Below the pieces are notes generated by a model. It worked only from the letters and a program-made list of their open reading frames with translations, did no database searches and was not told the DNA's origin. Both the position numbers and the translations under genes were made by a program. Below are positions 9,118-19,155 of a stretch of 64,000 nt of DNA, one piece after another. The DNA is taken from assembly GCA_002355935.1 (NCBI GenBank), contig AP017895.1, positions 2,418,001-2,482,000 of the forward strand, read 5' to 3'. Source of the DNA: Rothia aeria (GTDB taxonomy: Bacteria > Actinomycetota > Actinomycetes > Actinomycetales > Micrococcaceae). The number at the start of each line of letters is the position of its first letter. Position 1 is the first letter of the stretch.

Positions 9118-10172
9118 GTGTCAAAGCCTAAACTCGGCGATGTGGCCGCACGCGCAGGGGTTTCTCCCACCACAGTGTCGCGAGTCCTGAACAATAGAGG
9201 CTACCTGAGCCAGAGAACTCGTGAAAAAGTATACGATGCAATGCGGGAGCTGGGGTACCGCCCTAACGCTATTGCCCGCAGCCTTAAAGGTCAGCGTTCC
9301 CGTATAGTCGGGCTGGTTTTCCCAACTGTTGCTAATCCGTTTTATGCGGAGATGGTGTACCGGATTGAGTCATTTTTAGCGGACGCCGGGTACCGGGTGA
9401 TTCTATGTAATAGTGACGACCACCCAGACCTGGAGGAACAGTATTTTGAGATGCTGCTATCGAACCAGGTGGATGGAATTATTACCGGTGCGCATTCGCA
9501 GGTGGTGGCGAACCTGCCGCATGTGCAGGCGCCGCTGGTGACAGTAGACCGCCCAGGTACGCAGAAGTACCCCAATATTCGTGCGGATAACTATGCGGGT
9601 GCACGCATGGCGGTTGAGCATCTGGTCGCCACCGGAGCAGGAAACATTCTGCATATCACCTCAACCGTGAGCGAGCAGAACCTTCGCCTGGCGGGCTACC
9701 GGGACGCGGTAACTGCCGCAGGAATGACCCCTCAGGTGCTTGAGTTAGGGTTCCGCACTCCCCTGCCCCGCAAACGTGAACTTATCGAACGTTATCTTAA
9801 GGAGAGCACCACAGGCGAGCGTGTTGACGCTGTCTTCGCCTCGAACGATACGTATGCGGCGATGACGCTGAACTGGGCGCGCACCCGTAACCTGTGTGTC
9901 CCCAGGATTTTCAGGTGGTGGGGTTTGACGGCACCGAGACAGTACGCGCACTTATCCCGGATCTTGCAACTGTGGTGCAGCCGATTGAGCAGATCGCCGC
10001 GCGTGCAGTGCAGCGGCTGCTTCAGACGATCGAATCGGGCAGACAGGGCCACCCCGACGATACACCATCGCCTCATAAAAGCGATAAGAAGCAACAGGGT
10101 TCCACGGCTGATGTTTTCCCAGTGCACCTGCACGAAGGCGGTACCCTCAGGGCCATTACCGCCTCCTCTTAG
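9118..10172 (+). CDS. LacI-family transcriptional regulator, frameshifted
   Basis: Sugar-responsive repressor of about 351 residues. The GTG start at 9118 follows AAAGGAGA. The N-terminal LacI helix-turn-helix is clear: LGDVAARAGVSPTTVSRVLNN, then the hinge RPNAIARSLKG. The periplasmic-binding-like effector domain follows. The reading frame breaks at the C run 9900-9903 (one C missing); the continuation FQVVGFDGTE ... QIAARAVQRLL runs to a stop at 10172. TTGCA and TGCAA halves separated by nine bases flank the promoter just upstream (about 9088-9106) and may be its own operator. It could control the sucrose PTS to the right, but their candidate operators differ. Confidence 0.85.
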
Positions 10173-10200
10173 CGGAACACCAGACCTCGCTACTTCCTCG

Positions 10201-10863
10201 CTATGCCGCCGATAAGAGGCCGTTTGCAGCGGCTGAATGCGGGTCGTACTGCACCCCGTCAATGGTGGCGGGGTAGAGCATCCCTGCTGCCGGGCTGGTT
10301 CCCTTATAGGTGCCGATGGGTACGAAACCGTGGCGGGTGTAGAGTGTGGCGCTGCGCGGGGTGGATGCCTCAAGATATGCGGCGGTTCCATTAAACCGGG
10401 TGATGCCGTGTTCTAGCAGTGCCGAGCCAACCCCACGCCCTTGGGCGGTAGCGCGCACACCGATAGTGTGCAGGTACCAGTGGTCGAAGGCAGGACGGTG
10501 TTTGCGAATGTAGATGTCGGTGGCGATCACGTGCCGCAGGGCACGGGCCCCGAGTATTTTGAGGTACTTCGGCCCGTCACGCAGCTCCAGTTTCAGGGTT
10601 CCTTGCTGGCCTTCGGGAGGCATCCACTGGGCGGTTCCGAGGATTGCGCCGTCGCTATCGACCGCAACATCAATGAATCCGCGTGGGATGTAGAGGCTTT
10701 TGAGCTGAAGCTCGAAGAGCCCGCGGATCTTCTCGGGCTGGGGTTCCTCTCCTAAAAGTACGCGCATAAACGGGTCTGGGGTGAACGCTTCAACGAGCAC
10801 ATCGAGGAGTTCCGGGAGTTCTTCGGGGCGGGCTTCACGAATCGTGTACGGTTCGGGTGGCAT
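10201..10863 (-). CDS. GNAT-family N-acetyltransferase
   Basis: Probable acetyl-CoA-dependent N-acetyltransferase of 220 residues; substrate unknown. The acetyl-CoA loop appears as GVRATAQGRGVGSALLEHG (R/QxxGxG/A), followed by LEAST and YTRHGF of motif B. The start at 10863 follows AGGGGG; the open frame extends 25 codons further without a ribosome site. It is convergent with the LacI gene and lies downstream of the PTS gene on the same strand, separated by a hairpin. Confidence 0.8.
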   Translation of the reverse strand: MPPEPYTIREARPEELPELLDVLVEAFTPDPFMRVLLGEEPQPEKIRGLFELQLKSLYIPRGFIDVAVDSDGAILGTAQWMPPEGQQGTLKLELRDGPKYLKILGARALRHVIATDIYIRKHRPAFDHWYLHTIGVRATAQGRGVGSALLEHGITRFNGTAAYLEASTPRSATLYTRHGFVPIGTYKGTSPAAGMLYPATIDGVQYDPHSAAANGLLSAA

Positions 10864-10981
10864 GGTATATCCCCCTGTGTGTTGGTGATTACATCTCTTT
10901 TCGATGCTAACGAAGGCCTTTACACGGTCAAAGTGCAAATATGATATACGCCACTTATCCTTGACTTTACGGTTTGCAGCA

Positions 10982-11024
10982 AAGCGGCGGCCTATCCCCT
11001 GTTATACGGGGCAGGCCACCGCTT
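10982..11024 (-). terminator. Hairpin downstream of the PTS gene
   Basis: Imperfect inverted repeat with an AAGCGG outer stem, a GGCCT inner stem and a CCCC/GGGG core. It begins 37 bases past the PTS stop codon on the leftward strand. It has only a short T run (TTTG), so it may be a weak terminator or an mRNA-stabilising stem. Confidence 0.5.
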
Positions 11025-11060
11025 CATCCGCCTCGTACAGGCAGGATATTCCGGAAAATA

Positions 11061-13069
11061 TTAAGCCTGGGTGGTCGTCGCCTTCGTTTTGAGAGTGACA
11101 TCCGCGAGGGTGTCTTTCCCGGCGGTCACGGTTGTACCAGCACCGGCAGCATCCGCCATGAGGGCCACAGCTTTTTTGGCATTGGTAACCACCAGCGGAG
11201 TGGTAACCGGGTACCCAGCCTTCTTAATGGCGTCAATATCGAATTCGGCGAGCACATCCCCACGCTTGACCACATCACCTTTAGCAACTTTGGGGGTGAA
11301 GTGTTTACCATCCAGCTCGACAGTGTCGAAACCGATGTGCATCAGCAGATCCAGCCCGTCCTCGGTGCGCATACCGTAGGCGTGCCCGGTGGGGAATGCC
11401 ACGGTGATCTTGCCATCAGCGGGAGCCACTAGGGTGCCTTGAGTCGGTTCAATCGCGTTTCCAGAGCCAAGCGCACCAGATGCAAAGCTCTGGTCGCTCA
11501 CCTCAGCCAGCGGTACCACGGTACCGCTCAGGTGCGCGGCCAGTTCAGCTTTCTCACCTTCAACCTCGGGAGTCTTAGGGGCCGCAACGGCGGTCTCGGC
11601 CTTGGTTTCGCCAGCAGTGGCGGGTTCTGCAGCATCCGGTGAGGAAGCCTCACCGCGTGCCACCTTCAGGCCCCAGACGTATGAGGCGGCGAAGGCAAGA
11701 GCGGTCGTCATCAGCAAGCAGACAATGAAACCAAGCCAACCGGCTCCAGCCTGAGGATTCACGGAAGGGATACCCAGGTAACCGGCAGCACCAAGGGCTG
11801 ATGCTTTCACACCCAAAATTGCTGAGAGCGCTCCGCCGATACCAGCCGAAGCTATCGCGATATAGAAAGGCCAACGCAATACCAGGTTCACACCGAAAAG
11901 TGCGGGTTCGGTAATACCCAAAATGCCGAAGGAGCCGAAGCCGAGGCCACGCCCTTGATCTTCTTGTTCTTGGTCGTCAGCGCGACACCTGCCGCTGCTG
12001 CGCCTTGGGCAACATTGGAGATCGAGGCAATCACGAAAATAAAGGAACCACCGCTTGCCCAGAGCGAGGTTTCGATGGGCGGGAAGGACTGGTGCAGACC
12101 GGTTATTACGATGGGCGCGTAGAGCACACCAAAGATCAGCCCGCCGATGGGACCAGCGGCAGTGTATAGCCAGTTCACGCCTTCGCCCAACCAGGTACCC
12201 AGCTGGAACATAGGCGGTCCCACCAACAGGAAGGTAACAAAGCCGGTAATGAGCAGGGTCAGGGTGGGGGTGAAAATAAAGTCGATTGTGCCCTTGAGAA
12301 TCTTATGGAAGAATTTCTCGATATTCGCAAGGATAAAGGAAACCAGCAAGATAGGAAGCACGGTTCCCTGGTAACCCGCCTGCTGCACCTGAAGACCGAA
12401 AAGATCCCAGTACTTCATGGGGTCTGCACCCTCAGTGTGGGCGAGCGATGCCGCAACCTTATACCCGTTCATCAGCGCGGGTGAGACCATAGCCGCACCC
12501 ATCGTTAAACCAAGGTAAGGGTTGCCTCCAAAGACCTTAGTTGCAGAGTATCCCACGAGCACGGGCAGGAAAGCGAAAGGCGCCGCCGAAAGCAGATTCA
12601 CAATATCTGCGAAGCCTTCCCAGGCGGGATACATTTCAATCAGGGGCTTTGGCCCAAAGATGTTCTTGGCGCGAAGGACGTTATCAAGCGCCATCAGCAT
12701 ACCGCCGCCGACCAGCACCGGGATCAGGGGGATAAAAATATCGGCAATGGTTTTGATGAAGCGGGAGAAGATATTTCCCTGATTTGCCGCAATAGATTTC
12801 AGATCATCTTTGCTGACCTCGGGGGCACCCGATGCCACCATATGCTTAAAGACTTCGTTAACATCGCCGGGGCCCACAATAATCTGGAACTGTCCGGCAT
12901 TCAGGAAACTGCCTTTAAGGTCTTCGTCATTGTCAATAGCACTTTGATCAACGGAATCCTGGTTCTTCAAGACCAGGCGCAGACGAGTTGCACAGTGAGC
13001 CGCCGCGCGGATGTTGCCCACGCCTCCGACATCCTGCAGCACGCGCTCTGCCACTGATTTGTGGTCCAC
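11061..13069 (-). CDS. Sucrose/beta-glucoside-type PTS transporter EIIBCA, frameshifted
   Basis: Phosphotransferase permease importing and phosphorylating a sugar, very probably sucrose given the adjacent GH32 hydrolase. About 669 residues after restoring one base. EIIB comes first (phospho-Cys in RAAAHCATRLRL near residue 26), then EIIC with about ten membrane helices. After the break at 11920-11923 (AAAA on the plus strand, one base short) GITEPALFGVNL closes EIIC. A Glu/Ala-rich linker precedes a Crr-type EIIA with LVAPADGKI and the phospho-His in LLMHIGFDTVEL. GTG start at 13069 after AAGGAGAAG. A perfect operator lies 42 bases upstream. Confidence 0.9.
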
Positions 13070-13110
13070 GTTCTTCTCCTTGAGTTTGGGCGGACGGGGC
13101 CTTCCAGCAG

Positions 13111-13132
13111 ATATGTCAAACGTTTGACATAT
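13111..13132. promoter_or_regulatory. Perfect 22-bp palindromic operator upstream of the PTS gene
   Basis: ATATGTCAAACGTTTGACATAT is identical on both strands. The central CG flanked by AAA/TTT and TGTC/GACA is the layout expected for a LacI-family repressor of a sucrose operon. It lies 42-63 bases before the GTG of the PTS gene, in the promoter or leader. No second copy was found upstream of scrB. Confidence 0.8.
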
Positions 13133-13350
13133 TGGTGCGTAGAACGCCCCTGTACGCTGACTGCATTTACTTACAGCATACGTGAACGGCAGGTTAGCAG
13201 GCACGAAAAACCGCGCCCTGCACCACATAATTTTGTGCTGCCAGGCACGGCTTCTGCCCCGTACAGGCTTCTTGCAGCCCACATGTTTAGCTCTTGCCTT
13301 ACCGCGACACCTGGCAGGAGCCCTGTTAAGGGAGCGGGCCGCAAGTGAAA

Positions 13351-15048
13351 CTACAGCACTGCGTAGCTCAGTTTCAGTACCTCGCCGTTACCGCCCATAC
13401 GCACACGACGTTTGCTGCCCGAGAAGTAGGTGCGGGCCGAGAATACCTGCTCGTATGAGCCAGCCCCGTCCTGCCCGTTCACAGCACCGCCCACGAACAG
13501 TTCGGTGGATGAGGCATCCACCAGCAACTCAAACTCGCGCTCAGTGTTCGGGGTAAGGGCACGGCGGCGTAAAGTGCCGCCCTCAGTGTATCGGGTGCCC
13601 GAACGGTCCAGCTGCGCAAAATCCTCCGCGATCGTGATGCGCAACGCCGTACCATGCGCATCTTTCACCCGGATTTTTACCGGACCATCCGAAACATCAA
13701 CGGTGCCGTGAAGCCGCCAGGTACCCGCGTCTTTGAGCACCGGAACTTTACCTTTCACCGCGTCAACAACCGTCGGCTCAAGCGGCAGCACCCGGTCAAG
13801 ATGCGGCACTGGGGTTTGGTAGATTTTTCCTTCCCGCAGGTGCAGCTCACGCGGGTAGGTGAACATGTGCACCCAACGGTGCGCCCACGAAGGGTGGTCG
13901 TCCTGCTCGGCGTTACCCAACCAGCCGATCATCACAGTCTGCGGGTGCGGGGCATCATCATGTGCGCTGGTGCCGGTACCGTGCACGGTCTGCGGGGCGT
14001 AGAACTCGAACCCGGCATCCAGCTCCGTGAACGGGGTGTGCACCTCAAACCGCAGGGTCTGCGGGTCAAGCTCGCCCACAATGTACCCTGACTGGTAGAT
14101 ATTCTGGTACTTCTCCCCCTCGGGGCTCAGCCCCTGGGGGCTGAAAATCAGCACGTCCCGCAGGGTGCCCGTCGCCTCATCCCGCAGCTGCAGCAGAGAC
14201 GGGCATTCGTACATGTAGCACCCCTCAACGGTGGGGTCGGTGAAGTCAAGTTCGCCTTTAAAATCCCAGCTGCGGCGGTCTGCCGAAGTGTACACGACTA
14301 CGGTACCGGTGCGGTGCTTCTTCTTTTTGCCGTCTTTCTGGGCACCAATGACCATCCACCATTGGCCGTCCCGCTCAAATACGTACGGGTCGCGGTAGTG
14401 CGCCGTATAGCCCTCATGCGGGCCCTCAAGCAGCGGAGGCAGCTGCCGGGTGGGGTGTGCGTCTTCCCCCGCGGTGGCCAGTATCTGGTAGGTTTCGCGG
14501 TTATTGCGGGAGTCTTTCACGTTGCCGGTGTAAAAGAACTCAAAACCGCCGGGCACTCGGATGCAGGAGCCCGAGTAGCAGCCGTGCGAATCGTAGCGCG
14601 TGTTTGGTACTAGGGCGGTACCTGCGTCCTCCCAGTAAGTGAGGTCGTCGCTTATGGCGTGCCGCCAGTAGACAATGCGCTCTGGGTGCAGCGGCGAGTA
14701 CTGGTAGAAAGCGTGGTAGTGCCGCCCGTCGTATACCAGCCCGTTCGGGTCGTTCAGGCGCCCTACTGGAGGGGCAAGATGCAGTTTCGGGTAGTCCCGG
14801 TCGCTGCGCACGGATTCCCCGAAGGCGGCCACGGTCTGATGGTCTTCGGCCGCTAAATCCCGCTGCAGGTACGGGGCGAGGGGTGCCAGCGTAACCGGCT
14901 TGGCGGCGGTTTGAGAGGGTGCGGTGTTCTCCGGCAGAGGTTCGAGCGTGATCTTCCCGAAAGAGGACCACGGGGTGGTGGGGCTCTCATCGACCGGCTG
15001 CACGTCGTCTGTGTCTAGTATGGGTCTATTCTGTTTAGTCATGCTCAT
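13351..15048 (-). CDS. scrB: GH32 sucrose-6-phosphate hydrolase
   Basis: Splits the sucrose-6-phosphate made by the PTS into glucose-6-phosphate and fructose. 565 residues, longer than usual because of about 75 extra N-terminal residues. Family GH32 motifs are visible: the nucleophile motif RLNDPNG near residue 100, the transition-state Asp in HYRDPYVF near 220, and the acid/base Glu in MYECPSLL near 280. The C-terminal beta-sandwich has the FELLVDASSTELFV segment. No signal peptide, so intracellular, which fits ScrB rather than a secreted invertase. ATG at 15048 or 15042. It precedes the PTS gene on the same strand with a 280-base gap holding the operator. Confidence 0.9.
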   Translation of the reverse strand: MSMTKQNRPILDTDDVQPVDESPTTPWSSFGKITLEPLPENTAPSQTAAKPVTLAPLAPYLQRDLAAEDHQTVAAFGESVRSDRDYPKLHLAPPVGRLNDPNGLVYDGRHYHAFYQYSPLHPERIVYWRHAISDDLTYWEDAGTALVPNTRYDSHGCYSGSCIRVPGGFEFFYTGNVKDSRNNRETYQILATAGEDAHPTRQLPPLLEGPHEGYTAHYRDPYVFERDGQWWMVIGAQKDGKKKKHRTGTVVVYTSADRRSWDFKGELDFTDPTVEGCYMYECPSLLQLRDEATGTLRDVLIFSPQGLSPEGEKYQNIYQSGYIVGELDPQTLRFEVHTPFTELDAGFEFYAPQTVHGTGTSAHDDAPHPQTVMIGWLGNAEQDDHPSWAHRWVHMFTYPRELHLREGKIYQTPVPHLDRVLPLEPTVVDAVKGKVPVLKDAGTWRLHGTVDVSDGPVKIRVKDAHGTALRITIAEDFAQLDRSGTRYTEGGTLRRRALTPNTEREFELLVDASSTELFVGGAVNGQDGAGSYEQVFSARTYFSGSKRRVRMGGNGEVLKLSYAVL

Positions 15049-15273
15049 TCTGTGGGTTCGTGCTTACAGTGGCGTGAGATATTCATGCGCCCTCGCGGGG
15101 GCTTTCTCGGGTGCCTGGCGGCTGCTTTGGATACTGCTGCCGGGTTTTACCGGGCGTTTCTCATCATACAGGATGCACCTTCTTCGTATCTTCGGATCTT
15201 GACACCGGCCCCTGCTGTTGAGGTGCCGAAAAGCTGTTTCCTCGCGAGCTGTCTTCCTGTAGGGTTTAGAGAC

Positions 15274-15325
15274 AAAAAACCACCCGCCGGGCGGGCTCCG
15301 TCAGGGAGCTCATCCGGCGGGTGGG
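15274..15325 (-). terminator. Rho-independent terminator after rplL
   Basis: A CCACCCGCCGG stem with an inner GAGCTCC/GGAGC stem, ending in TTTTTT on the leftward strand. It starts about 23 bases past the rplL stop and ends the rplJ-rplL transcript. Confidence 0.9.
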
Positions 15326-15347
15326 GTAAGAATCGAGAAGAAGTCGA

Positions 15348-15725
15348 TTACTTGAGGGTAACGGTTGCGCCTGCGCCCTCAAGCTGCTCCTTAGCCTTCT
15401 CAGCGTCTTCCTTGGAAGCGCCTTCGAGGATCGGCTTGGGTGCGCCGTCAACGAGGTCCTTTGCTTCCTTCAGGCCGAGGGAGGTCAGGGCACGAACTTC
15501 CTTAATCACGGCGATCTTCTTGTCGCCAGCGGATTCGAGGATCACGTCGAATTCGGACTTCTCTTCAGCAGCGTCGCCGCCGCCAGCGCCGCCTGCTACA
15601 ACTGCAACGGGAGCTGCAGCGGTAACGTCGAACTCTTCCTCGAATGCCTTAACGAACTCGGAAACCTCTACGAGGGAGAGCTCTTTGAAAGCTGCAATGA
15701 GTTCTTCGATGGACAGCTTAGCCAT
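15348..15725 (-). CDS. rplL: 50S ribosomal protein L7/L12
   Basis: Stalk protein of the large ribosomal subunit, recruiting translational GTPases. 125 residues from ATG 15725. It shows the N-terminal dimerisation part ([18 protein letters not shown]), the Ala/Gly-rich hinge, and the conserved C-terminal domain (EKSEFDVIL ... IAVIKEVR ... [10 protein letters not shown]). It follows rplJ by 115 bases, as is usual. Confidence 0.97.
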   Translation of the reverse strand: MAKLSIEELIAAFKELSLVEVSEFVKAFEEEFDVTAAAPVAVVAGGAGGGDAAEEKSEFDVILESAGDKKIAVIKEVRALTSLGLKEAKDLVDGAPKPILEGASKEDAEKAKEQLEGAGATVTLK

Positions 15726-15840
15726 GTGTGGCTCCTTCACTATCAGGTGCGGGATGTACCCGCGTTTTAGATTTGAGTGCCGCACCCGGCGGGTGGGCTA
15801 AAGTTTTGGGTGCGTTTTCACGCGGTGAGTGCGGTGCGGC

Positions 15841-16368
15841 TTATGCCTCGTCCGCTGCCTCCTCGGCGGCGGGTGCGCCACCTTCCTGCTCTTCCAGCTT
15901 CACGCGCAGGGCGTCCACAGCCTGAGCAACACGGGCAATAGCTGCCTTCGCGCCACCAGCAACCTTGGACAGCAGAACCTCGCGGGATTCGAGGTCAGCG
16001 TAGCGCTTCACATCAGCTTCGGTCAGTGCGGCGCCTTCATAGAAGCCGCTCTTGACGATGAGCTGGGGGTTTGCCTTGGCAAAGTCACGCAGGCCCTTGG
16101 CAGCATCGATCAGGTCGCCCTTGATGAATGCCAGCGCGCTGGGGCCGTGAAGCTGGCCGTCGAACGCGTCGATGCCAACTTCTTTCGCCGCAATAGCAGC
16201 GAGCGTGTTCTTCACCACGGCGTATTCGGTCTCTGCACCGAGTGCACGACGCAGCTCCTTGAGCTGAGTCACAGTAAGACCGCGGTATTCGGTCAGGATC
16301 ACTGCATTCGAAGCTTCGAAGAGTTCTTTCAGCTCGGATACTGCAGCGATCTTTTCCTGAGTCGCCAT
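15841..16368 (-). CDS. rplJ: 50S ribosomal protein L10
   Basis: Anchors L7/L12 dimers to the ribosome. 175 residues from ATG 16368 (MATQEKIAAVSELKELF). It has EYRGLTVTQLKELR and VVKNTLAAIAAKE, which are typical, and an acidic C-terminal tail. A hairpin leader lies just upstream. In contrast to many actinobacteria it is separated from rplKA by an ABC ATPase gene and a TehA gene. Confidence 0.96.
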   Translation of the reverse strand: MATQEKIAAVSELKELFEASNAVILTEYRGLTVTQLKELRRALGAETEYAVVKNTLAAIAAKEVGIDAFDGQLHGPSALAFIKGDLIDAAKGLRDFAKANPQLIVKSGFYEGAALTEADVKRYADLESREVLLSKVAGGAKAAIARVAQAVDALRVKLEEQEGGAPAAEEAADEA

Positions 16369-16429
16369 GGTAGTTCCTTCTTCCGATTCTTGTAAGGTCG
16401 CCGGTAGAGCACAATCGTGAGCACTAAAA

Positions 16430-16458
16430 ATGCCCCGATGCGCAGGGCTTCGAGGCAT
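16430..16458 (-). promoter_or_regulatory. L10 leader hairpin upstream of rplJ
   Basis: A 9-bp stem with one G-U pair (ATGCCTCGA against TCGGGGCAT) and an 11-base loop, 62-90 bases before the rplJ start. L10(L12)4 commonly represses its own synthesis by binding a leader stem here. The match is structural and was made by eye; an Rfam L10_leader search was not run. Confidence 0.6.
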
Positions 16459-16710
16459 ATAGAAAAGTCCCTTTTAGAGTTGAGGGAGGTTTTCTATTCA
16501 CTTCTTCATCACCTGCGCGGGCGGCGAATCCCTGGAACGGGAATCTGCTCTTATCAGTGCTAATAACACTGGCAGCTTACGGCTATTCACCGAAAAATGC
16601 ACAGCAAAACACTAGACCGGCGGTCTTTGGTCTAATCATCATGACAGGTTAAACCGGCAAAAGCAAGTTTCCCCTCGCAGGAAACCAACTCTGCGGTGTA
16701 GAACTTCATC

Positions 16711-17838
16711 TTACAGATAGTGCCGCGTGCCGTCGGCAAAGATAAAACAGCGATGCGGGGGAACCTGCACCTGTACCCGTTCCCCCGATGTCAGGACGGG
16801 CAGGGCGAGCGCATCCGGCTCAAAAAATTCGAGGGGCTGTCCACTGGGAACCTGCAGAGGAACTCGCGCCGAACCGTCATGCGACGCGGCATATACAGTC
16901 ACCTCTGCCTGCGTTACAGCACGGTAGAGTGTGCCACCCACCTGCGGGAGTACACTCCGAACCTGCACCGGTATCGTATTCTCCGTGGGGTGCTCAGCAA
17001 TGTTCTCTATGCGCCGCAGCGAGGTTGCACGCACATAGAGCGAAGCCCCAGCAGGAAGATGCTGCCCCTCCGTGAGAGTCAGCTCGTTCAGAGCTGGCGA
17101 TGCTGTCAGCCGCGCCGCCTGCAGCGTATGCGGATTTGCCAACAGATGCTCGGGAGTATCAACCTGCACCAGGTACCCGGCATCCATGACCGCCACGCGC
17201 TGCCCAAGCTGCAGCGCCTCATTCTGATCATGCGTCACGTACAGCCCCGTGAACCTGTATTCAGCGTGCAGACGCGCAATATCCGCCCGAATACTTGCGC
17301 TCAGTTCCTCATCAACACTCGCCAGCGGCTCATCGAAAAGAACCACAGGTGCTTTGCGGATGAGGGCGCGCGCAATACCCACACGCTGCGCCTGCCCGCC
17401 TGAGAGTTCCTGGGGTTTGCGGTGCTGAAGCTCGCCAATCTGGAGCGCATCCATAAGATCCGTATAGTAATTTTTATCGACCTTTTGGCGGTAACCGCGC
17501 AGCGTAGTTGGAAAAAGAATATTCTTGCGAACCGACAGGTGCGGGTACAGAATCGGGTGCTGAAAAACGAACCCTACCTGCCCGGCGTTCAGCGGCTGAC
17601 CCGCATAGGTAATGCGTCCGGCATTGGCTTCCTCAAGCCCGGCAATAATGCGCAAAAGCGTAGATTTACCGGTTCCGGATGCGCCCACCAGTGACACCAT
17701 TTCGCCCGGTTCCACCTCAAGGTCGATCTCACGCAGAACGTGAGTATCCGCCCCAAAACTCTTCGCGACACCACGAATCTGAAGCCCGCCGTGAGTCGTC
17801 GTTGAGGAAGGCTGAGGTGTTGAACCTTGAGTTGTCAT
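16711..17838 (-). CDS. ABC transporter ATP-binding protein, MalK/CysA-like, without cognate permease
   Basis: ATPase of an importer, 375 residues. Walker A is GASGTGKST near residue 54, signature LSGGQAQRV, Walker B VVLFDEP, H-loop YVTHDQNEA. About 130 C-terminal residues form an OB/TOBE-like regulatory domain, as in the MalK, UgpC, CysA and ModC groups. It stands alone between rplJ and the TehA gene with no permease. It may serve several sugar importers as MsiK does, or replace the ModC missing from the mod locus; the sequence does not decide. Confidence 0.75.
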   Translation of the reverse strand: MTTQGSTPQPSSTTTHGGLQIRGVAKSFGADTHVLREIDLEVEPGEMVSLVGASGTGKSTLLRIIAGLEEANAGRITYAGQPLNAGQVGFVFQHPILYPHLSVRKNILFPTTLRGYRQKVDKNYYTDLMDALQIGELQHRKPQELSGGQAQRVGIARALIRKAPVVLFDEPLASVDEELSASIRADIARLHAEYRFTGLYVTHDQNEALQLGQRVAVMDAGYLVQVDTPEHLLANPHTLQAARLTASPALNELTLTEGQHLPAGASLYVRATSLRRIENIAEHPTENTIPVQVRSVLPQVGGTLYRAVTQAEVTVYAASHDGSARVPLQVPSGQPLEFFEPDALALPVLTSGERVQVQVPPHRCFIFADGTRHYL

Positions 17839-17919
17839 GTTTCTATTATGACCTCCGGCGTTCTACCCGAAAAGCAGCGCCACAGCCCACACGTTCCTGA
17901 GGCTCTGTGTTCGATGAAG

Positions 17920-18903
17920 CTACCGCACTAAAAGCTTGCCGCGTATCGCCAGCACCAGCATCCCGAGCCAAAGCACCGCGATCAGTGCGGTGCCAAGAAT
18001 CCACAGCGCCCAGCCAAGCTGCACGAGCTGAGAAACCGCGACCAGGTGCATTCCGGCACCCGCCATAGCGCCCAGCCCGAAGGAGAATCCCCACAGGCTC
18101 ATAGTGTACCCCGCTTTGAGAATCCACGGCACTAAGCGAAGCAGGAACAGCAGCTGAAGCACCCCGTAACCCGTGAGCGCCAGGAAAACCCAGTCCACGT
18201 GTCCGCCGTTAGCCGCCAGATAGGCGTTACCGCCCACAAACGGAGGGGCCAGCTGAACCCCTATAATGCCGCGTACCGCAGGATCCAACGCAGGTTTGGT
18301 GCGCAGGCGGCCCAGGATTGCAGCCTCCACGCTAAACCACGAGAGAAGACCCATACCGAAGAACAGCATCGCCCAGTCGTGGTGCCCCAACGCCCCTAAC
18401 CCGGACGCGGAGGCAAAGTTCGCGGCCACCGTTGGTAGGTAGATGACCGGGGTTGTCGCCGCCACTGTATGCGTTCCACGCCAAAGCCCGGCGGTGCGGT
18501 ACATCGAAAATGCCAGCTGTCCCAGCACACCGATAAGAATCAGCGAATACCCAAGCGGGGCCGCATAGGGGCGTGCGGATATCCCGATTTCGATGGTGGT
18601 GACCGGAACCAGCGCCAGGAAGCAGCACATCACGAGGTCGCGAAGTTCGTTCTGGAGCGCATCGCGACGGGTTATAAGTTTGACGGCAAATGCCGTGATC
18701 AGCACCAGCCAGGTTGCTGAGGCGAGCGCCAGTATGCTCTCCCCTACCCAGGACGGTACCAGGTGTGCGGTGGCACCGTACCGCCACGACAGCCCCAGCG
18801 CACTCGTTCCCAGCGCCACCGAAAAGTAGCTCGTTGGAATAGGGAACGGTTTTGTGGTGGTGGGCGTGCCCAAAGGTACGGGTTGTGCGGCGGCGGTACT
18901 CAT
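17920..18903 (-). CDS. TehA/SLAC1-family (TDT) transporter
   Basis: Membrane carrier of 327 residues with about ten hydrophobic helices. The opening FPIPTSYFSVALGTSALGLSWRYG and repeated helix pattern fit the tellurite-resistance/dicarboxylate transporter family, whose members are anion channels or C4-dicarboxylate or sulfite exporters. Start at 18903 after GGGAGG; the open frame extends 15 codons further. Substrate not predictable. It lies 80 bases upstream of the ABC ATPase gene on the same strand. Confidence 0.78.
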   Translation of the reverse strand: MSTAAAQPVPLGTPTTTKPFPIPTSYFSVALGTSALGLSWRYGATAHLVPSWVGESILALASATWLVLITAFAVKLITRRDALQNELRDLVMCCFLALVPVTTIEIGISARPYAAPLGYSLILIGVLGQLAFSMYRTAGLWRGTHTVAATTPVIYLPTVAANFASASGLGALGHHDWAMLFFGMGLLSWFSVEAAILGRLRTKPALDPAVRGIIGVQLAPPFVGGNAYLAANGGHVDWVFLALTGYGVLQLLFLLRLVPWILKAGYTMSLWGFSFGLGAMAGAGMHLVAVSQLVQLGWALWILGTALIAVLWLGMLVLAIRGKLLVR

Positions 18904-19089
18904 GTAATCCTCCCGAAGTATATGCACAGTATACGGCGGCGCTCTCACCTGAGGTATCGCCTCGTATGGGTCTGGCTTGTGTAGCTGCCGGGGTATATAA
19001 GTAGAAGTTTTCCCGCTTTATTCCCGCGCAGGTGCTCAGGCGGCTCTGGGGTGCGGCTTTGCGACGCATCATAACCCCACCACAAGCAG

Positions 19090-19128
19090 CAAAGAGCCCG
19101 CCACCCCACCGGGATAACGGACTCTTTG
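19090..19128 (-). terminator. Hairpin downstream of rplA
   Basis: CAAAGAG and CTCTTTG form a 7-bp stem around a GC-rich loop, 28-66 bases after the rplA stop on the leftward strand. No long T run follows, so termination is probable rather than certain. Confidence 0.5.
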
Positions 19129-19155
19129 TATGAAAGCTGGTAACGCTACAGCGTC

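Noticed and set aside
16711-17838. Naming the orphan ABC ATPase modC
   Set aside because: Its motifs fit the MalK/UgpC/CysA group at least as well, and it is 12 kb from modAB with unrelated genes between.
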